DNA of 64,000 bases from Calendula officinalis (taxonomy: Eukaryota > Streptophyta > Magnoliopsida > Asterales > Asteraceae): contig OY970824.1 in assembly GCA_963853835.1 (NCBI GenBank), positions 63,444,884-63,508,883 on the forward strand, in the 5' to 3' direction. The notes beneath the pieces were generated by a model. That model made no database searches and was not told the origin of the DNA. It saw only the letters and a list, made by a program, of their open reading frames with translations. The first letter of the stretch is position 1; every line of letters begins with the position of its first letter. Position numbers and translations under genes: made by a program. Shown one piece after another: positions 45,900 to 58,573 of this stretch.

Positions 45900-47920
45900 C
45901 TAGCAAGATGCTAAAAAGAATAAAAAAAATTAAATCAAAGAAAGAGGATTACAGCCCCACATAGACCCTAAAAACATAAAATTACCCCTTCCGCCATATA
46001 TTTAGCCTATGCACCAAAATTTGCTTGAAAATCTTCTAGAATGGAAGCATGATCAAAATTTGCCCAACATCTGTGAAATATTTGTAAAACATGAGAATAT
46101 GTATGCATATGTAGGGAAATTAAAACATATATAAATATGAATAACTATAAATTATGAATGACATGTGGAGGATGTTAATACCACATATTTAAAAGACAGT
46201 TGAGACAAATAAAAAGTAAGACATGACATCTAACAAACGTAAGTCTATAGGTATAAAAGTCCCGATGCGCCTCCTACTAGGTATATCTGGCGCAGGAAAA
46301 CTAACATATACAATCACATTGGTATAAAAATCCATGAATACAACGGATCATCATGAACACATTTTTTAGTCATTTTTAGGTAAACTTCAAAACCGATCAA
46401 AACTTATTTTTTGATCAATTTATAGTCAGTTTTCACCAAATCAAATCCTGAATATGCAAGCATGTATATTTCTAGCAACTCTGTAAAAATTAATCATATT
46501 AACATTTCTTCTTGTTTCATTTTCATCTTTTAGTTATCATTTTCGGATCTCTCAAAAATCAGGTAGAAAATTTTTATATTTTATCGTCTTTTAAAGTAAG
46601 ATGTCTCGAAACTTAAATCTGTAAGTGCAAATACATTCATTAAAAAATAACTATCAAAACATACCAATATTCGGCATAGCTAACTAGTACATCCATTTAT
46701 TCGGCATTGATCAAGAATTATACCCTAAATTGGACTTGAAGAGAAACTCTGAAAAATCACTTTCTTGTTCGAATTTCACTCGCAATTACTCTTGGCTATT
46801 TCAACAAGGAAATTGGCTTAAAACCTCATTTGTATTGTTTTCTAGTTGACACGTATTGGTGGATTCAACACGTATGTTCAATTTACAAAACAGGTCCCTA
46901 CACTATGGGACTTAATATAGTTACAACCTAATATTTAATTAGCTTTCAAAATGTCACACTTTTGGATCTCAATACTAAAATTTATTTCACTTAGGTCATT
47001 TTTTTTTATTTTTTTTTATTTCCCCACATTTTCAAGAATTGGCTACTTATAAAGATACGAGTTATTACAAAGCCCGTCCAATACACAATTAATTTATGGT
47101 TGTTAAAAAAATGATCAATTTCGATTATATGATGGTTTGAATTGATCTTGTTTCATCTCGAATTAGGTTATCTCTTACCATCGTAGAGGAAATGTCCATT
47201 TCCTTTTGTCTTTATAGTTTAATTGCTATCTCAGTCCCAATAATGAGCTAAGTTGCTAGTGTGTTTTTTTGGGAATTATGATCCCGAATGATATAAACGT
47301 ATTTGGATATTGAATAAATAATCATATGATTTGACTGGAACCATGACTTCTAGGTTTGTTAAACCAAGTAATGTTAACATGAATCATTCGTTATTTTTTA
47401 TAACATAACTTAGACAAACCTTATTTAAATAATCGATATTAATTACTTTTGTGATTACAAGTTTATTAAACTTATAAAATTATATTTGTGGTGGCAATCG
47501 TAATTCTTGGTTTTATTGGGTGGTCCTTCTTACAAGTGTAGGCTGTTCTTTGACCAACCTACACGTAAAACACACAAAGACAGAACAATTCCCTCACTTC
47601 TGCCAGCAATAGACACACCTCATCTTATTCCGACTATTCTCCACCCAAAAAATCTGATTGGTAATTTAATTATTTAATTACCATTTTACCCTTTCTCATA
47701 TTACACACAAAAACAACACTAACGACAACCCCAAAAGCCAAATTTTCCAATAATCCTTCTTTTGTAAATATTTTGGAGCTTCTTTTATGTCTTTACAGAA
47801 TTTTTCCTCTGCAATACCCAAAATTGTAAAAATATAATTAGGAGAATATATATGTAGACCATCACATGCCTTATTTTGTCAAATAAAGTATTATTAAATG
47901 TAAACTTTACTCACATATGA
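44578..47920. other. intergenic, P450 promoter side and FLA 3' flank
   Basis: No gene seen. It contains a poly(A) run (44680-44711), a short GC-rich block (ctggcgcgctcacggcgcc at about 45399) and a poly(T)-headed piece at 45755-46080 (next entry). The rest is AT-rich and otherwise unremarkable. Confidence 0.5.
45755..46080 (-). repeat. poly(T)-headed retroposon-like piece with (TA)n
   Basis: A T-run of about 20 is followed by gaacatcaaaagggaaccag and a long (TA)n at 45844-45898. In reverse it reads as a SINE or LINE 3' end with a poly(A) tail. No target duplication was found. Weak. Confidence 0.4.
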
Positions 47921-50900
47921 TCAAATATGATGGCATGTGGTGAACCTGGAATCTTGCCCAATGGTCATAAGCACACTGCAAGCTACTTCCAGCAATTTAC
48001 CTGCAATTAATATCTATTAATAAATTCATATATATTTGATCTTTAATTGCTAAATATATGACATCAGATTTGATTCAGATTATTCTAATTATTGACATAA
48101 TAATATTATATATATCGTAATTAATAATAGTGAGTCCACCCTTAATAATATAATTCCCTGAAAGCAACTTCATATCTTCTAATCGTACAATAACAGCGAC
48201 TCATCACCATTTTGATTCTAAGTAATAATAGAATTCGGCAATCCGAATAAATATATGTAGACCGGGTCCGAAGTCACGAAACCTAATTTTTTTATATTGC
48301 ACAATTATTTCATGGTTCAATTACTTGTATGAATTAATTAAGTGTTTTATGTTCAATGACAGCCAACTAAGATTCAAATAGTAGTTATTCCTTTTGAAAT
48401 AAAGATGATTATAGATTATTTGATATAAACATTTGGTGATAACCTAGTGGTAAGAGCACCCGAAATGATCTTCTAGAGATCATGGTTAAGTCCTTTATTT
48501 GGTAAATATTTACCAGATAGCCAGAAGAATGCTAAAAAACGATCACAAAAATGATTAGATCACGTAATTACGAGCAAAAATTGGCTATTCGGGAACCACA
48601 GACGTGAATGTCCTTTTTTTATATATATAACAAAGTAGATTATTTGATATATATTTTTAAAACCCATTTAATAAGCATAAGAAACAAAATGGAAGTAATG
48701 ACAAAATATATTATATGGTGAGATTGAATTCTTTTGGCTGACAGCAAAGATTTGGAAAATGTCAAACATGTACAAGACATAACATTGAGTATAATTTAAA
48801 ATTAAAAAAGGTTAAAAATATTATTGTGGACTTAGCATTTTGTACCAACTATATGCATGCATTAATTTAGCATCTTATATGCAAGTAGACGCACTATGTG
48901 TAGAGTACAAATAAATCAACGTAGGGTACAAGATGGGGAAAATGCTACCGACGGTTGGAAGCATGCCAAGCATTCAATGAAATGGACCCCCTAACAACCC
49001 CTATACAAATATTCTTTTATCAAAGTATCAACCTCTTGTTGCAGTTGCTACCTCTTGTACTGTACAACCACTAAAGCACATGGTATTCTAACTAACCCCC
49101 CCTTTAGACTTCAAGGAAACTACTTGCGCTTTTACGGTTCTACCCCTCCATCAGATTTTCGATACTGATTTTATGGTAGAAACATTGTCACAAGTCATAA
49201 CATCCATCAAGTTCACTATTAAACCTATCACTATTTCTATAATATTAGAAACGTGACCATATATTATCTTTAATAAAACAATATTAATTCTTTTTGATAG
49301 AGGACAAATTCGCTAATAAGTAAGCCTAAAAGTTGAGCCACTTAACCTAATAACACTTTTGTCCTTGTTGACTTTTTTATTTGACTCACCGACAGCCTAA
49401 TGGCTAACCTCTCTCATGGCTCTTGCACGAACTGTATAAAATACAGAGACTTTCATATTGGCAAACTATATACTTCGTATTAAATTTTATATGACAATAA
49501 TTACATATTTTTACTAAATGTTACATTAAATTCAATTAATGATCACATAGACAGATTTCACATAACAATTTAATAACAATAAATATTCATTTATACAACC
49601 GAAACCCGATGCAATAACACTTCAATTTGAAAGACAAAAAATATTTCATTTTTCATATAAAACATGTAATAAATTAAATTTTGAAAAGCTATAATGAAAC
49701 CCAAAATCCCCGGCGAACAGAAAACCATTGTTTCCGGCGACAAGAATAAAAAAAACATTAAGAAATTAATTTAATGCAAGAAGGTGATGATCTACGTACC
49801 TCTACGAGATTTAGGCACAGCCTTAACAGGATCAACCGTTTTTGCAGTCTCCGTCGTCTTCAAATTTTTCTCCACCGGCGACGGGAATAAAACCCCGTCA
49901 ATCCCCTGAACCGATATTCTTCCATCAATATAAATATCTGGATCGAATAAATACGCCGTTTCTTCGCCGTCTCCGAACTTTACTGACCCATCGGCTTCCT
50001 GAGCCACCACCTTATGCGGCACGTGAAGTGTGTCATACTGAATCTTCCCGAATCTTCTCACCGCATTGTACATACTCTCTTCCGTTTGGTACTCCGGCAC
50101 GATATGGTAGTACATAATCTTCTCCGGTGCACCGGGCTCAGCCAATTGATCGGTGGTCAACTTGGCCATAGCTTCATCGTTGGGTGCCAACACCGTCAAT
50201 ACGTACCCCTCCGACACCAATTTCCCCATTTCCGTTGCCAAATTCGTCAGATTTACCAAAATGTCAGCCATCTCGTTGTACCTAAACCCAAAATTGAATC
50301 AGAATTCGTGCATAATTAATTAATTAATTTAATTAATTTACCCGCCGTATTGTAGAAGCGTCTGGATGAAATCCTTCACCTGACTCTCTCCGTCGAAATG
50401 GTGGTGAGGGCCTCCAGGTCCAGGAGCTGGTGCCGGAGCTAGAGAAGGACCGGGAGCCATGGCGGAGTAAATCGGAAGAACAGGGGCCGAACCAACAGGA
50501 ACCGGCGGTGCCGGTTTTTTCAACCGGTTAGTTCTAGGATCCACCTCCGGTGCTCCCTCCGGTTTAACAGCTGAAATAGAACGCAAACTCCGGCGAGTAT
50601 TGAAATCCTGTTGTACGGATTTAGGTATCAGCAACCGGCCAATTCCGTGAATAATTCCGTCGTTCCGAACGACGTCGTCTACACGAACAACCTCCGCTTC
50701 ACCGACAAGCCTCACCGATTCCAAATTTGACAGGTGTAAGGGATCATCGGAAAGCGTATTGTGAATTGTAGTTTCATTCGGCCACAGTGAGACACCAACT
50801 CTGGTAGGGACGATGTGGTGAAGCAGAAGCTTCTGGAGTGATCGTAGATTCCTCGGTTCAAGTAAAAACCGCTTGAACTCCGGATCCAGATACCGTTCAA

Positions 50901-51141
50901 GTGCTTCATTTCTCGGAGCAAAAATCGTAATGTTATGAACTGCGACAGCTTCTTCTAGGGTTTGCAACAGTAGCGCTTTCTCCACGAGCTCCGACAGCTC
51001 AGTGTACCGGGAATCGAGAAGCGCCACAAGGACGGAGTTGGAATTGACCTGAGCGGTAGATTTTCCGGGCAATGCGGCGGTGAATTGATTCAGTATTGAC
51101 AGAAGGACGAAGAAGGTGAGATAGTTGGTTACCGACGCCAT
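47921..51141 (-). CDS. FLA17: fasciclin-like arabinogalactan protein (FLA15-18 group), 3 exons
   Basis: A secreted cell-wall or plasma-membrane adhesion glycoprotein. Exons are 51141-50342, 50281-49800 and 48000-47921, with consistent phase, giving 453 residues. A signal peptide (MASVTNYLTFFVLLSILNQF) is followed by fasciclin domain 1 (NSVLVALLDSRYTELSELVE, NITIFAPRNEALERYL, IHGIGRLLIP). A Pro/Ala-rich arabinogalactan region follows (APGPSLAPAPAPGPGG), then fasciclin domain 2 (VLTVLAPNDEAMAKL, YYHIVPEYQTEESMYN, ISVQGIDGVLFPS). The third exon is only 80 nt (KLLEVACSVLMTIGQDSRFT, then TCHHI) and lies 1.8 kb away, with a good TTGCAG acceptor. No GPI signal is evident, in line with this subgroup. 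FLA17 is the closest name I can give within FLA15-18. Confidence 0.93.
48430..48625 (+). repeat. tRNA-derived SINE-like element in FLA intron 2
   Basis: The start tggtgataacctagtggtaa has an A box (TAGTGGTAAGAGC) and a B box-like ggttaagtcc about 40 bases on. It ends in a T-rich stretch followed by tatatata. Inserted in the large intron. Confidence 0.5.
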
Positions 51142-51745
51142 TAAGGGAAGTGTCGGCGATTATGGCGGGTCGAGGTTGGGTTCTCGAAGTGCGAGATATG
51201 TGTGTGTTTAGTGTGTGTTTTTATATATTTGTTGAGAGATGTTGACTTGTACGGTGGTTGAGAACAGTTGTTGTGGTTAAAAAATGAAAAACGTCGTCGA
51301 TGGTTGTGGGTTGTGTTGTCAGAATCACAAGTGAAAACGTAAAAGTGAACTACTGTGAAATCTTGATTGCCTTGTGTCTAAAGTCATCTTTGCACAATTA
51401 CATTAGACCGCTCGCCGTTGGCAGCTAGTTTCCACCGGTCTTCCACCACTATTGACATGGGTTGTGCCGGTCTTCCGTCAGTGGAGTTGCAGCCGGTTTG
51501 GAGACGGGAGGGAAGGAGTATGCCGGTTGAATGGGTGGGTCCAAGGGGGTATTTTGTGTGTGTGTGTTTTGTAATGGTGGGTCCCAACAAATTAAAGGGA
51601 AGTGGTGTTGTTGGCATGGGTACGTCAGTTTAGTGTTGGTTGGAGAGTGAGCTGACGTGGCGCTGACGTGGCGCTGATTTGGCAACAACTGACGGTATCA
51701 ATTTGCCAAACCATTGGCACCGGTCTTATCTAATACTATCTCCTT
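51142..51745 (-). promoter_or_regulatory. FLA upstream region
   Basis: Non-coding. A TATA-like ttatatatt on the plus strand at 51220-51228 (reads aatatataa on the minus strand) is well placed for the FLA gene. Three tgacgtgg/tgacgtca-like words lie at about 51652-51685; related words occur in the Harbinger-derived stretch at 53600-53700, so they may be transposon-borne rather than promoter elements. Confidence 0.4.
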
Positions 51746-52411
51746 GGGAATTCATTTATTAAAGGCAAGTTTTAGGACATCTAAGGCCTCTCCCAACAGT
51801 GACGCGTCACTAAACCCATCAGTAGCGCCACATCACCCACATCCTTACCCGACGAGTTACTGACATGATCGTGCCAACAGCAACCCATCACTAACCCGTC
51901 ACTAAACTCATCCTTACCACATCACAATTTTTAATTAAATAGAAATTTAATACATTAATAAAAACCTAAAAGAAAATTTATACAAAATAATAAGAAAATA
52001 TATTTTTTATAATGTTATTTACAAAATAAATAAAGAAAAAAAGAAAAAGAATATTTTGTACAAGTTTTGATGCTCTTAGTACAAGCATAAAACCCAAACC
52101 ACCCCCATTTCCCCTTTCCTTCCCCACCCCCTCCTTGCAGATCCCTCTCGACGCCCTCCCTCTATACGTTGTGTAGACGACGCCTCGCCACGACGTGGGC
52201 GTGCCAACGCCGTCCTTGCTCGACGGCCAAAAAAGCTCCCACGACGGGGGGTGGTGACGGGGGTTGGCACGGGTCTAAGGCAAATTTAATTTATTTGACA
52301 TTTATATCCTTAGGGCTAAAAAAGTGGTAAAAGATTCATAAGGGCATAAATGTCAAATAAATCAAATTTGCCTTAGATGTCTTAAAACTTCCCTTTAACA
52401 AATCAATTCCC
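51746..52411. mobile_element. long-TIR element (about 666 bp), probable MULE or foldback
   Basis: The first about 46 bases (GGGAATTCATTTATTAAAGG...) match the inverted last 46 (GGGAATTGATTTGTTAAAGG...) at nearly all positions. A second inverted pair (gcaaatttaatttatttgac at about 52280 against its complement at about 52355) lies inside the right half. No clean target duplication. Internal GC-rich ORFs look spurious. Confidence 0.6.
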
Positions 52412-52699
52412 TATCAAAATAAGTGATACACTTTCTATTTAAGGGTGGAATAAAATAAGTGATACATTTCTAAAACTTATTTTATTTGATAAAAAAGTGG
52501 CACCATTTCTCCACTAATTATCTACTTTAATAAAGTGAAACTACCATTTTACCCTTACTTTTTACTTTTAAACATCATTAATATCACTTTATTCAAAAGA
52601 AGTGGGACTCATTCTCTACAAACTATCCAGTTTAGTCTATCTTAAACTACTTTTTAATCTTTTGCCTCAAAAGCCGTGTTTCTTCAAATGTATCACTTA
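52412..52699. mobile_element. decayed Stowaway-like MITE
   Basis: It starts tatcaaaataagtgatacac and ends caaatgtatcactta, the family of the element at 58967, with the outermost terminal bases lost. Confidence 0.6.
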
Positions 52700-53233
52700 T
52701 CGATATATGTTGATTTTAACTGGTTTAAATTGATTATTTTAACTTTATACTTTAAATAAAAATTAAGTAATAAGATTCTAGTAATAAGATTGTTCAATTA
52801 TCGATACTAAGACATACAAGTACATAATACTCATATTTATAAGGTACAGTTTGGTAAGCTAATAATTATCGATTTTATACATGTAAGACCGTTGCCAACG
52901 GTGGTGTCGGATGGCCAACAGACGGCTCCGCACCGTTGGCACGGCTCTTCGGTTCGGGCAAATCGGTTTCACTTGACGGTTCGAGGAAGAGAACGAGTGA
53001 GGCATCAGTTTCGGAGGTGGGTTATGCAACATTAATAATATATTGTTTTTAAAAATTTTCCTTTTTAACGTAATATTACCGTTATTATTATTTTTATTTT
53101 TTTTAAATCTTTTAACTTCTATTAGTACCCAACATAAACGCTTTATTTTTACAACAAAAAAATCTCTCTTCTTCCACCCAAAAGTACTTATAAAATGGCT
53201 GATGATGCTGATTACGATTCAAATTCGAATCAT

Positions 53234-53463
53234 GTATTGTTGTATAATTTTACACAACATGATAATCAAGGACAACGGGCACAATATGTGTCAACTTGAG
53301 GAGCCGTATATGGATAATCCGGAAAATGTGTCACAACACTCGTGGAATGAGAGTTGCACCGCACGCCCGAATGGAAAAAGAATTACGGGATCAAGAGATG
53401 CATCATAAACTTCGCAATGCACTCGTGGACCACATTTCGCAACTCCCGCCAAATTTCCTTTAA
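53234..53463 (+). pseudogene. PIF/Harbinger transposase C-terminal remnant
   Basis: Pieces in alternating frames match the end of plant Harbinger/ALP1-like DDE transposases. CCIILHNMIIKDNGHNM and DNPENVSQHSWNE come first, then, after a frameshift, HHKLRNALVDHISQLPPNFL and a stop at 53461-53463. The catalytic DDE residues are not present. The surrounding DNA (about 52890-53730) is probably the rest of a non-autonomous Harbinger; its ends were not defined. Confidence 0.68.
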
Positions 53464-54243
53464 CGTTAAGTATTATATTTTTTTAATTATTGTAATGTTT
53501 TTAAATTATTGTAATGTTGCTTTAATAAAAGTATTATGTTTTAATTATAGTATTTTTTTTAGTTAAAAATAAAGTAAAATAGGTTGTGGGGCCTAAAAAG
53601 GTGAAGAGAATGGCTGTTATTGACATGAGTATGTCAGTTTAGTGTTAGTTGATATGTCTGCTGATGTGACGCTGACTTGACCACAATTGAAGTGTCAGCT
53701 TTAATTATTATTGGGAGTAGTTTAAAGTTTTCTTATGAATGTGATAAATGTAATCGATCATTCATCTTAAATGAGTTATAACAAACATTGAATTTGTTAT
53801 CTAATTTAATTTTACAGTTAAAGCGTATTATTAAGTTGATATATTAAATACCTACAACATTGTTCATAAATTTAATATTGGAAACCATAAAAATGAGAAA
53901 AATAAGAAGAAGAAAACGTAAGCATTTTTTTTTTTTTTTATAAATGGAAAATTAGTGATTCGAACCTAGATAATAACATTCACAAAAGATTACGTAAGCA
54001 TCATTATGACAACAAGAAACTGCGTTTGCTGACATTAAAAGGGTTGGGATGAAGTAATATAACACGTGGAGGTATTTCGCGGAAATAATGATGAAAGAAG
54101 GAGAGCTATTGACGCTAAAGATAGTATACATCATACATTTTAGAAACTTGCTAAGAGTATTAGGTATTAGGTGTGGTAACATAAATCGGAGTGTCATTTA
54201 CGCGTCATCTATGCGTCAGATCACTATTTCATATTTTACATTT

Positions 54244-55681
54244 GAGTTAATTACACAAATGGTCCTTTAAGATGATACCACATTGCAAGTGTGGTCCTAA
54301 TCTTTTAATTTCGACAATCTTAGTCCTTTAAGATTACCGATTTTGCACGTTTGGTCCTTTAGGCCAAACTGTGTTAAATTTTTCTGTTAAGTGACCTAAT
54401 GTGCAATGCCCATGAGGGCATTTTCGTATTTTCCCATTTATTTTTTACAAAAAAATAAAAATAAAATATATGTACAACTATCCATGCATTAGGTACACAC
54501 CCACCTGAACATATACATTTCACGTCTTCCTCAAAATCAAAACCCTAAATTCCATCCTCCTCTTGACTGCTCGTTCAAATTATTCAGTAATTGAACACAA
54601 ACCAAACACACACTTGATCAACTTCTTTCTTCACACCCCACCTAAATCCACTGTCGTCATCATCCTTTTTTTTTTCCAACTTCTTTCTTCACACCCCACC
54701 TAAATCCACTGCCGTCATCATCTTCCAGTAATTGAACACAAATTTAAAGCCCTAATCATTCAACTAAACACAAACCCATAAATATCAAACACAAATCCAA
54801 TTGTTTCATGCCAACTCATGTTTAACCTACATCGATATCATGTCGGGCTTATCTCTTAATTTGTGTTAGGTTACTTGTGTGTTTGAATCATGAAAATATT
54901 GAGGCAGAAACAGATTCTAGGCATCACAACCACCGTCTACACCTCCACTGAGAGAAAGAAGACGACAGAGAGAGAAGTTGAGACAGGGTCACCCGATCTC
55001 TATATCCGGTCACCACCTCCACCGTACGCCTACTGCCTCAGACTTCCTCTGAAATCGCCCCCTCCCTTCGATGACCTCCGATGGTGGTCGACGGCGGTTC
55101 TCTTGCCGGATCTCTCCCCTTCTCGTGTTCTCTATCTGTTCTCTCTCTTTCTAGTTCGATCCCGAAGAAAAATATGAGATGGTGGTGATTGTAGACGATT
55201 GAAATAAATTTGGGGATAATTTTTTTCAGGGAAATTAGGGTTTGGTTTGGTTTGGTTTGGTTTGGTGTTTGGAAAATGAAGAGATTAGGGTTAGGGTTTG
55301 ATTTAGGGGATTTGAAGATCATGTCTGTGCAAAAGATAATGAAGAAGGAGAGTATGCATATTAAGGTTGCACATTGTGCAACTTTAGTTGTGCATAAATT
55401 TCTGGTTGTAATTTATATTTAGATGGTTGTACATCATGTATAAAATATTGTACATATATTTTATTTTTACTTTTTTGTAAAAAATAAATGGGAAAAGACG
55501 AAAATGCCCTCATGTGCATTGCACATGGGGGGTTTTAACAGGAATATTTAACACCGTTTGGCTTAAAGGACCAAACATGCAAAATCGGTAATCTTAAAGG
55601 ACTAAGATTGTCGAAATTAAAAGGTTAGGACCACACTTGTAATGTGGTATCATCTTAAAGGACCATTTGTGTAATTAACTC
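54244..55681. mobile_element. Mutator-like element (1438 bp) with about 230-bp TIRs and 9-bp TSD
   Basis: Termini GAGTTAATTACACAAATGG and its exact inverse are the outer part of TIRs extending about 230 bases (to gaaaatgccct/agggcattttcg and beyond). The perfect 9-bp duplication is TTTACATTT (54235-54243, 55682-55690), diagnostic for Mutator. The interior (about 54480-55440) has no transposase. It contains a 58-bp-spaced direct repeat (54620 and 54678, aacttctttcttcacacccc), a CT-rich leader-like stretch and a short ggtttggtttgg run. A Pack-MULE-like capture of a plant 5' region is possible but unproven. Confidence 0.9.
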
Positions 55682-55690
55682 TTTACATTT

Positions 55691-57424
55691 AAAACCACAA
55701 ATACCCCCTCTATCATCACTAACCAATAATATTCCTTTAGGACCCACCAAAATACCCCTCACTCACAAAATATACCCTTAAAAAAATTAAAAAACTCTCT
55801 CTCCTTTGCCGAAACTTCGACGTATGCCACCACTCACGCCACTTGAGGTGTGGTGGCGCGCCAGTTTGGGGGTATGTGGCATCCGGCGAGCCTTGCTTCC
55901 GCCATTACACCCATGGCTCTAATAATAACGTGTTATTTGATTCAAACTTTAAATATGTTAAATATCTTAAATAGTAACATGTTATTTGATTCAAACTCTA
56001 AATCTAGTTATATCGGATTATTTTGAGTGGGGCGGGATTAATCATGATTTACCATACCCTGAATCTCTATTCGAAAGCTCCATTTAAATTTTTGATTTTA
56101 TATCTCATCTCTACTTTGAAGTCACAAGTTCATAGCAATTTTCTTCGACAACCAGCCCAATTCACAACCAATATAGTCATAGAAAATTTTAATAATGATT
56201 TGTTAATTAAAAAATAGGTTGTTTTTAAAAAAGGGGATGTGAAATTCTCTATATTATTTTTCTAATCACCCATTATAATAAAAATCAGATAGTGTTTATT
56301 GTCAACTATTAAAAGGATGATTATTAAAACAATTAAAAGATTTAACATATCTCTTCATAAATAATTATATGGTCTAATAAGCAATAAAGTAACATAAAAT
56401 TTTTAAAATGAAAGTTCTCAGCTTTGTGATATGTGATCTCAATGCTAAAGACAACATGAAGCATCTTAGAACAACCCACTGGCCATCATCTTAGAAAATA
56501 GAAAATATGCTCCAAAACATTATTATCATTAATATTACTATATTTATCATACAAATGATTTCCTCAACATTGATATTAAGAATGTCGGAATATATTGCTC
56601 TTTGTCATGCATACATATCGGAAGAGAAAACTGTCCACATTAGTGATAGATCTGGAGAGCAAATGGTTTTTCATTTGATCACCAGACTAAAACGTTGTTA
56701 CTTCACGGTATTAAATTATGAGAAAATTTTAACATATTTATTAGTAGCACAATGAAAGTTTTGTTTTGTACATGTCTCGCGGCTCGTATTAAGCTTTTGT
56801 TAATTATAGCTGTTTTTTTTTTTAAAGATAAATAAATATATAATTAAAATATTTTGTAATGTAGCTTTAGACTGTATTAAAAGAGTGACAATGCAGCGGC
56901 ATGTACATTGCCAAATGATTACAATTTCTCATTCGGACATTTCATCAAACACCTTGGAGAGCATGATGATTATCAAACACCTTGAGAGCATGATGATTAC
57001 AGTTTCAAGTTATAAACAGTTTTAACTGCATTTATTTAAATTGACAGAAGGTACTAACTAATTTACCTTCAGATACATCGCCAAATAAGAAAATGCTTTT
57101 TTTAATGATTTTTCATCCATCACAAACCTTCAAAACCCACATCAGAGTTCAGAGAGGTTCAAAAGAATAGTATAAATTTGAAAACACGTTAAATAATCAT
57201 GCCAAAACAGCCACCTGCTATGAAGAGTTTATTGAGATGGAGAAGAGAAATAACGGATAGTGCGAATATGATGACGTGATCACTTGTCTCGCAAATCGTA
57301 TCAAATTCGCCTTCCTCATTTTCACTAAAACAAATGGTGGTGATATAGAACTTCAAACATCAGAGATCAAGGGCCCATTATTAGGCTTTACATTTTCTTT
57401 TGCAGTTTCAAATTTATGATACAA
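55691..57424. other. intergenic, no gene seen
   Basis: AT-rich with short ORFs (64 codons at 56023, 82 codons at 56507) of no recognisable family. A short direct repeat, agcatgatgatta with its flank, occurs at about 56960 and 56988. Confidence 0.45.
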
Positions 57425-57433
57425 TTTGATAAT

Positions 57434-57566
57434 GAGAAGTGATCTTGGAACCACATAAATTACATAAAACACAACAATCACTGTTTTATATTACTTGTAC
57501 AATACGCTTTAAATCTTGTACAGTGTAGTATGTGAAGTAATTTATGTGGTCCCAAAATCACTGCCC
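57434..57566. mobile_element. MULE-type MITE (133 bp)
   Basis: Termini GAGAAGTGATCTTGGAACC and, inverted, GGGCAGTGATTTTGGGACC continue into a shared CACATAAATTAC. The perfect 9-bp duplication is TTTGATAAT (57425-57433, 57567-57575). The whole forms a near-hairpin. Confidence 0.85.
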
Positions 57567-58097
57567 TTTGATAATTCATTTTGTTTGGTAGAGTAGACGG
57601 TCTACTGTAGACCACATCAACTAATTATATTCTTTAATATTATATAAAACTAATCTATTTTTATTTTTACTTTTAGATATTATTAAATTTACTTTAATCC
57701 ATTTTAATACTTATTATAATTTTTTGATAAAAAAAGGTAAAATTAACAATGTATCACTATTATGATATGGATGAAGTATATAACATGTATAGAGTGCCAT
57801 TTCCATTGGAATTTCCATTGGATATTTGATAATGTTTCTTTTTTAAACATGAGTCTCGACTCATTTTACGAGTTGAATTATAAAGTGACCAATCGCTTTG
57901 CAGTTAGTTAAGCGTCGGCACAAGTTAATCTCCTCCACATCTTTACAGGGTTTTTTGCTTATAGGAAATATAAGAGATGTTATGTTTTTTTAATATAAAC
58001 TAACGTCAAATATAATTAGTATATTATATTTAAGAGTTATGCAATTAGGAACATTTGTATAAAATATATTTCAGAACTTATATATTGTTTTTTAATA

Positions 58098-58573
58098 CTA
58101 CCTCCGTATCAAAATAAGAGCATCCCCAATGCATGAGTCTTTGTAATGACTTATTGAAAGTGCCACATAGATTTCCCACTAAATATTGACAAAAAGGCTT
58201 TCAAAAAAACTTTTGATCCAATGTATATAAATGTTGATAAAGCTTTTTATATGTGTTGAGAAAGACTTATGGAAGAATAAGCTTTTGAAGCGAAAGCTTT
58301 TTGCTAGGAGGTCAAAAACATTCAAATGACCTATTGAAGAGGTAAAAAGCTTTGCAAAAAGCTTCCATTGGAGATGCTCTAAGTGATGCACTTTTTATAT
58401 TGAGTTGGAATAAAATAAGTGACACAATTTAAAAACTTATCTTATTTAGTAAAAAGTGGGACCTATTCTCCACTAACTATCTACTTTAATTTACCTTAAA
58501 CCGTCTTTTAATTTTTTTTTTACCTCAAAACTGCACCTCTTCAAATGTATCACTTATTTTAATACGGAGGTGG
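58098..58573. mobile_element. Stowaway-like MITE carrying a nested Tourist-like MITE
   Basis: The termini CTACCTCCGTATCAAAATAA and, inverted, CCACCTCCGTATTAAAATAA have TA on both sides (58096-58097, 58574-58575). Without the nested element it is about 214 bp. Confidence 0.82.
58118..58379. mobile_element. Tourist-like (PIF/Harbinger) MITE, 262 bp, nested
   Basis: The termini GAGCATCCCCAATG and, inverted, GAGCATCTCCAATGG have a TAA duplication (58115-58117, 58380-58382). It inserted into the left end of the Stowaway-like element, so it is the younger of the two. Confidence 0.85.

Noticed and set aside
52076..52270. Arg-rich 64-codon minus-strand ORF
   Set aside because: Lies inside a long-TIR element in a GC-rich patch; no family resemblance.
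54890..55177. 95-codon ORF inside the MULE
   Set aside because: Low-complexity Pro/Ser/Arg composition in a leader-like stretch; no domain seen. Kept only as part of the element.
55280..55312. Telomere-like gattagggttagggttt
   Set aside because: Only two partial repeat units; common in plant 5' leaders, not an interstitial telomere.
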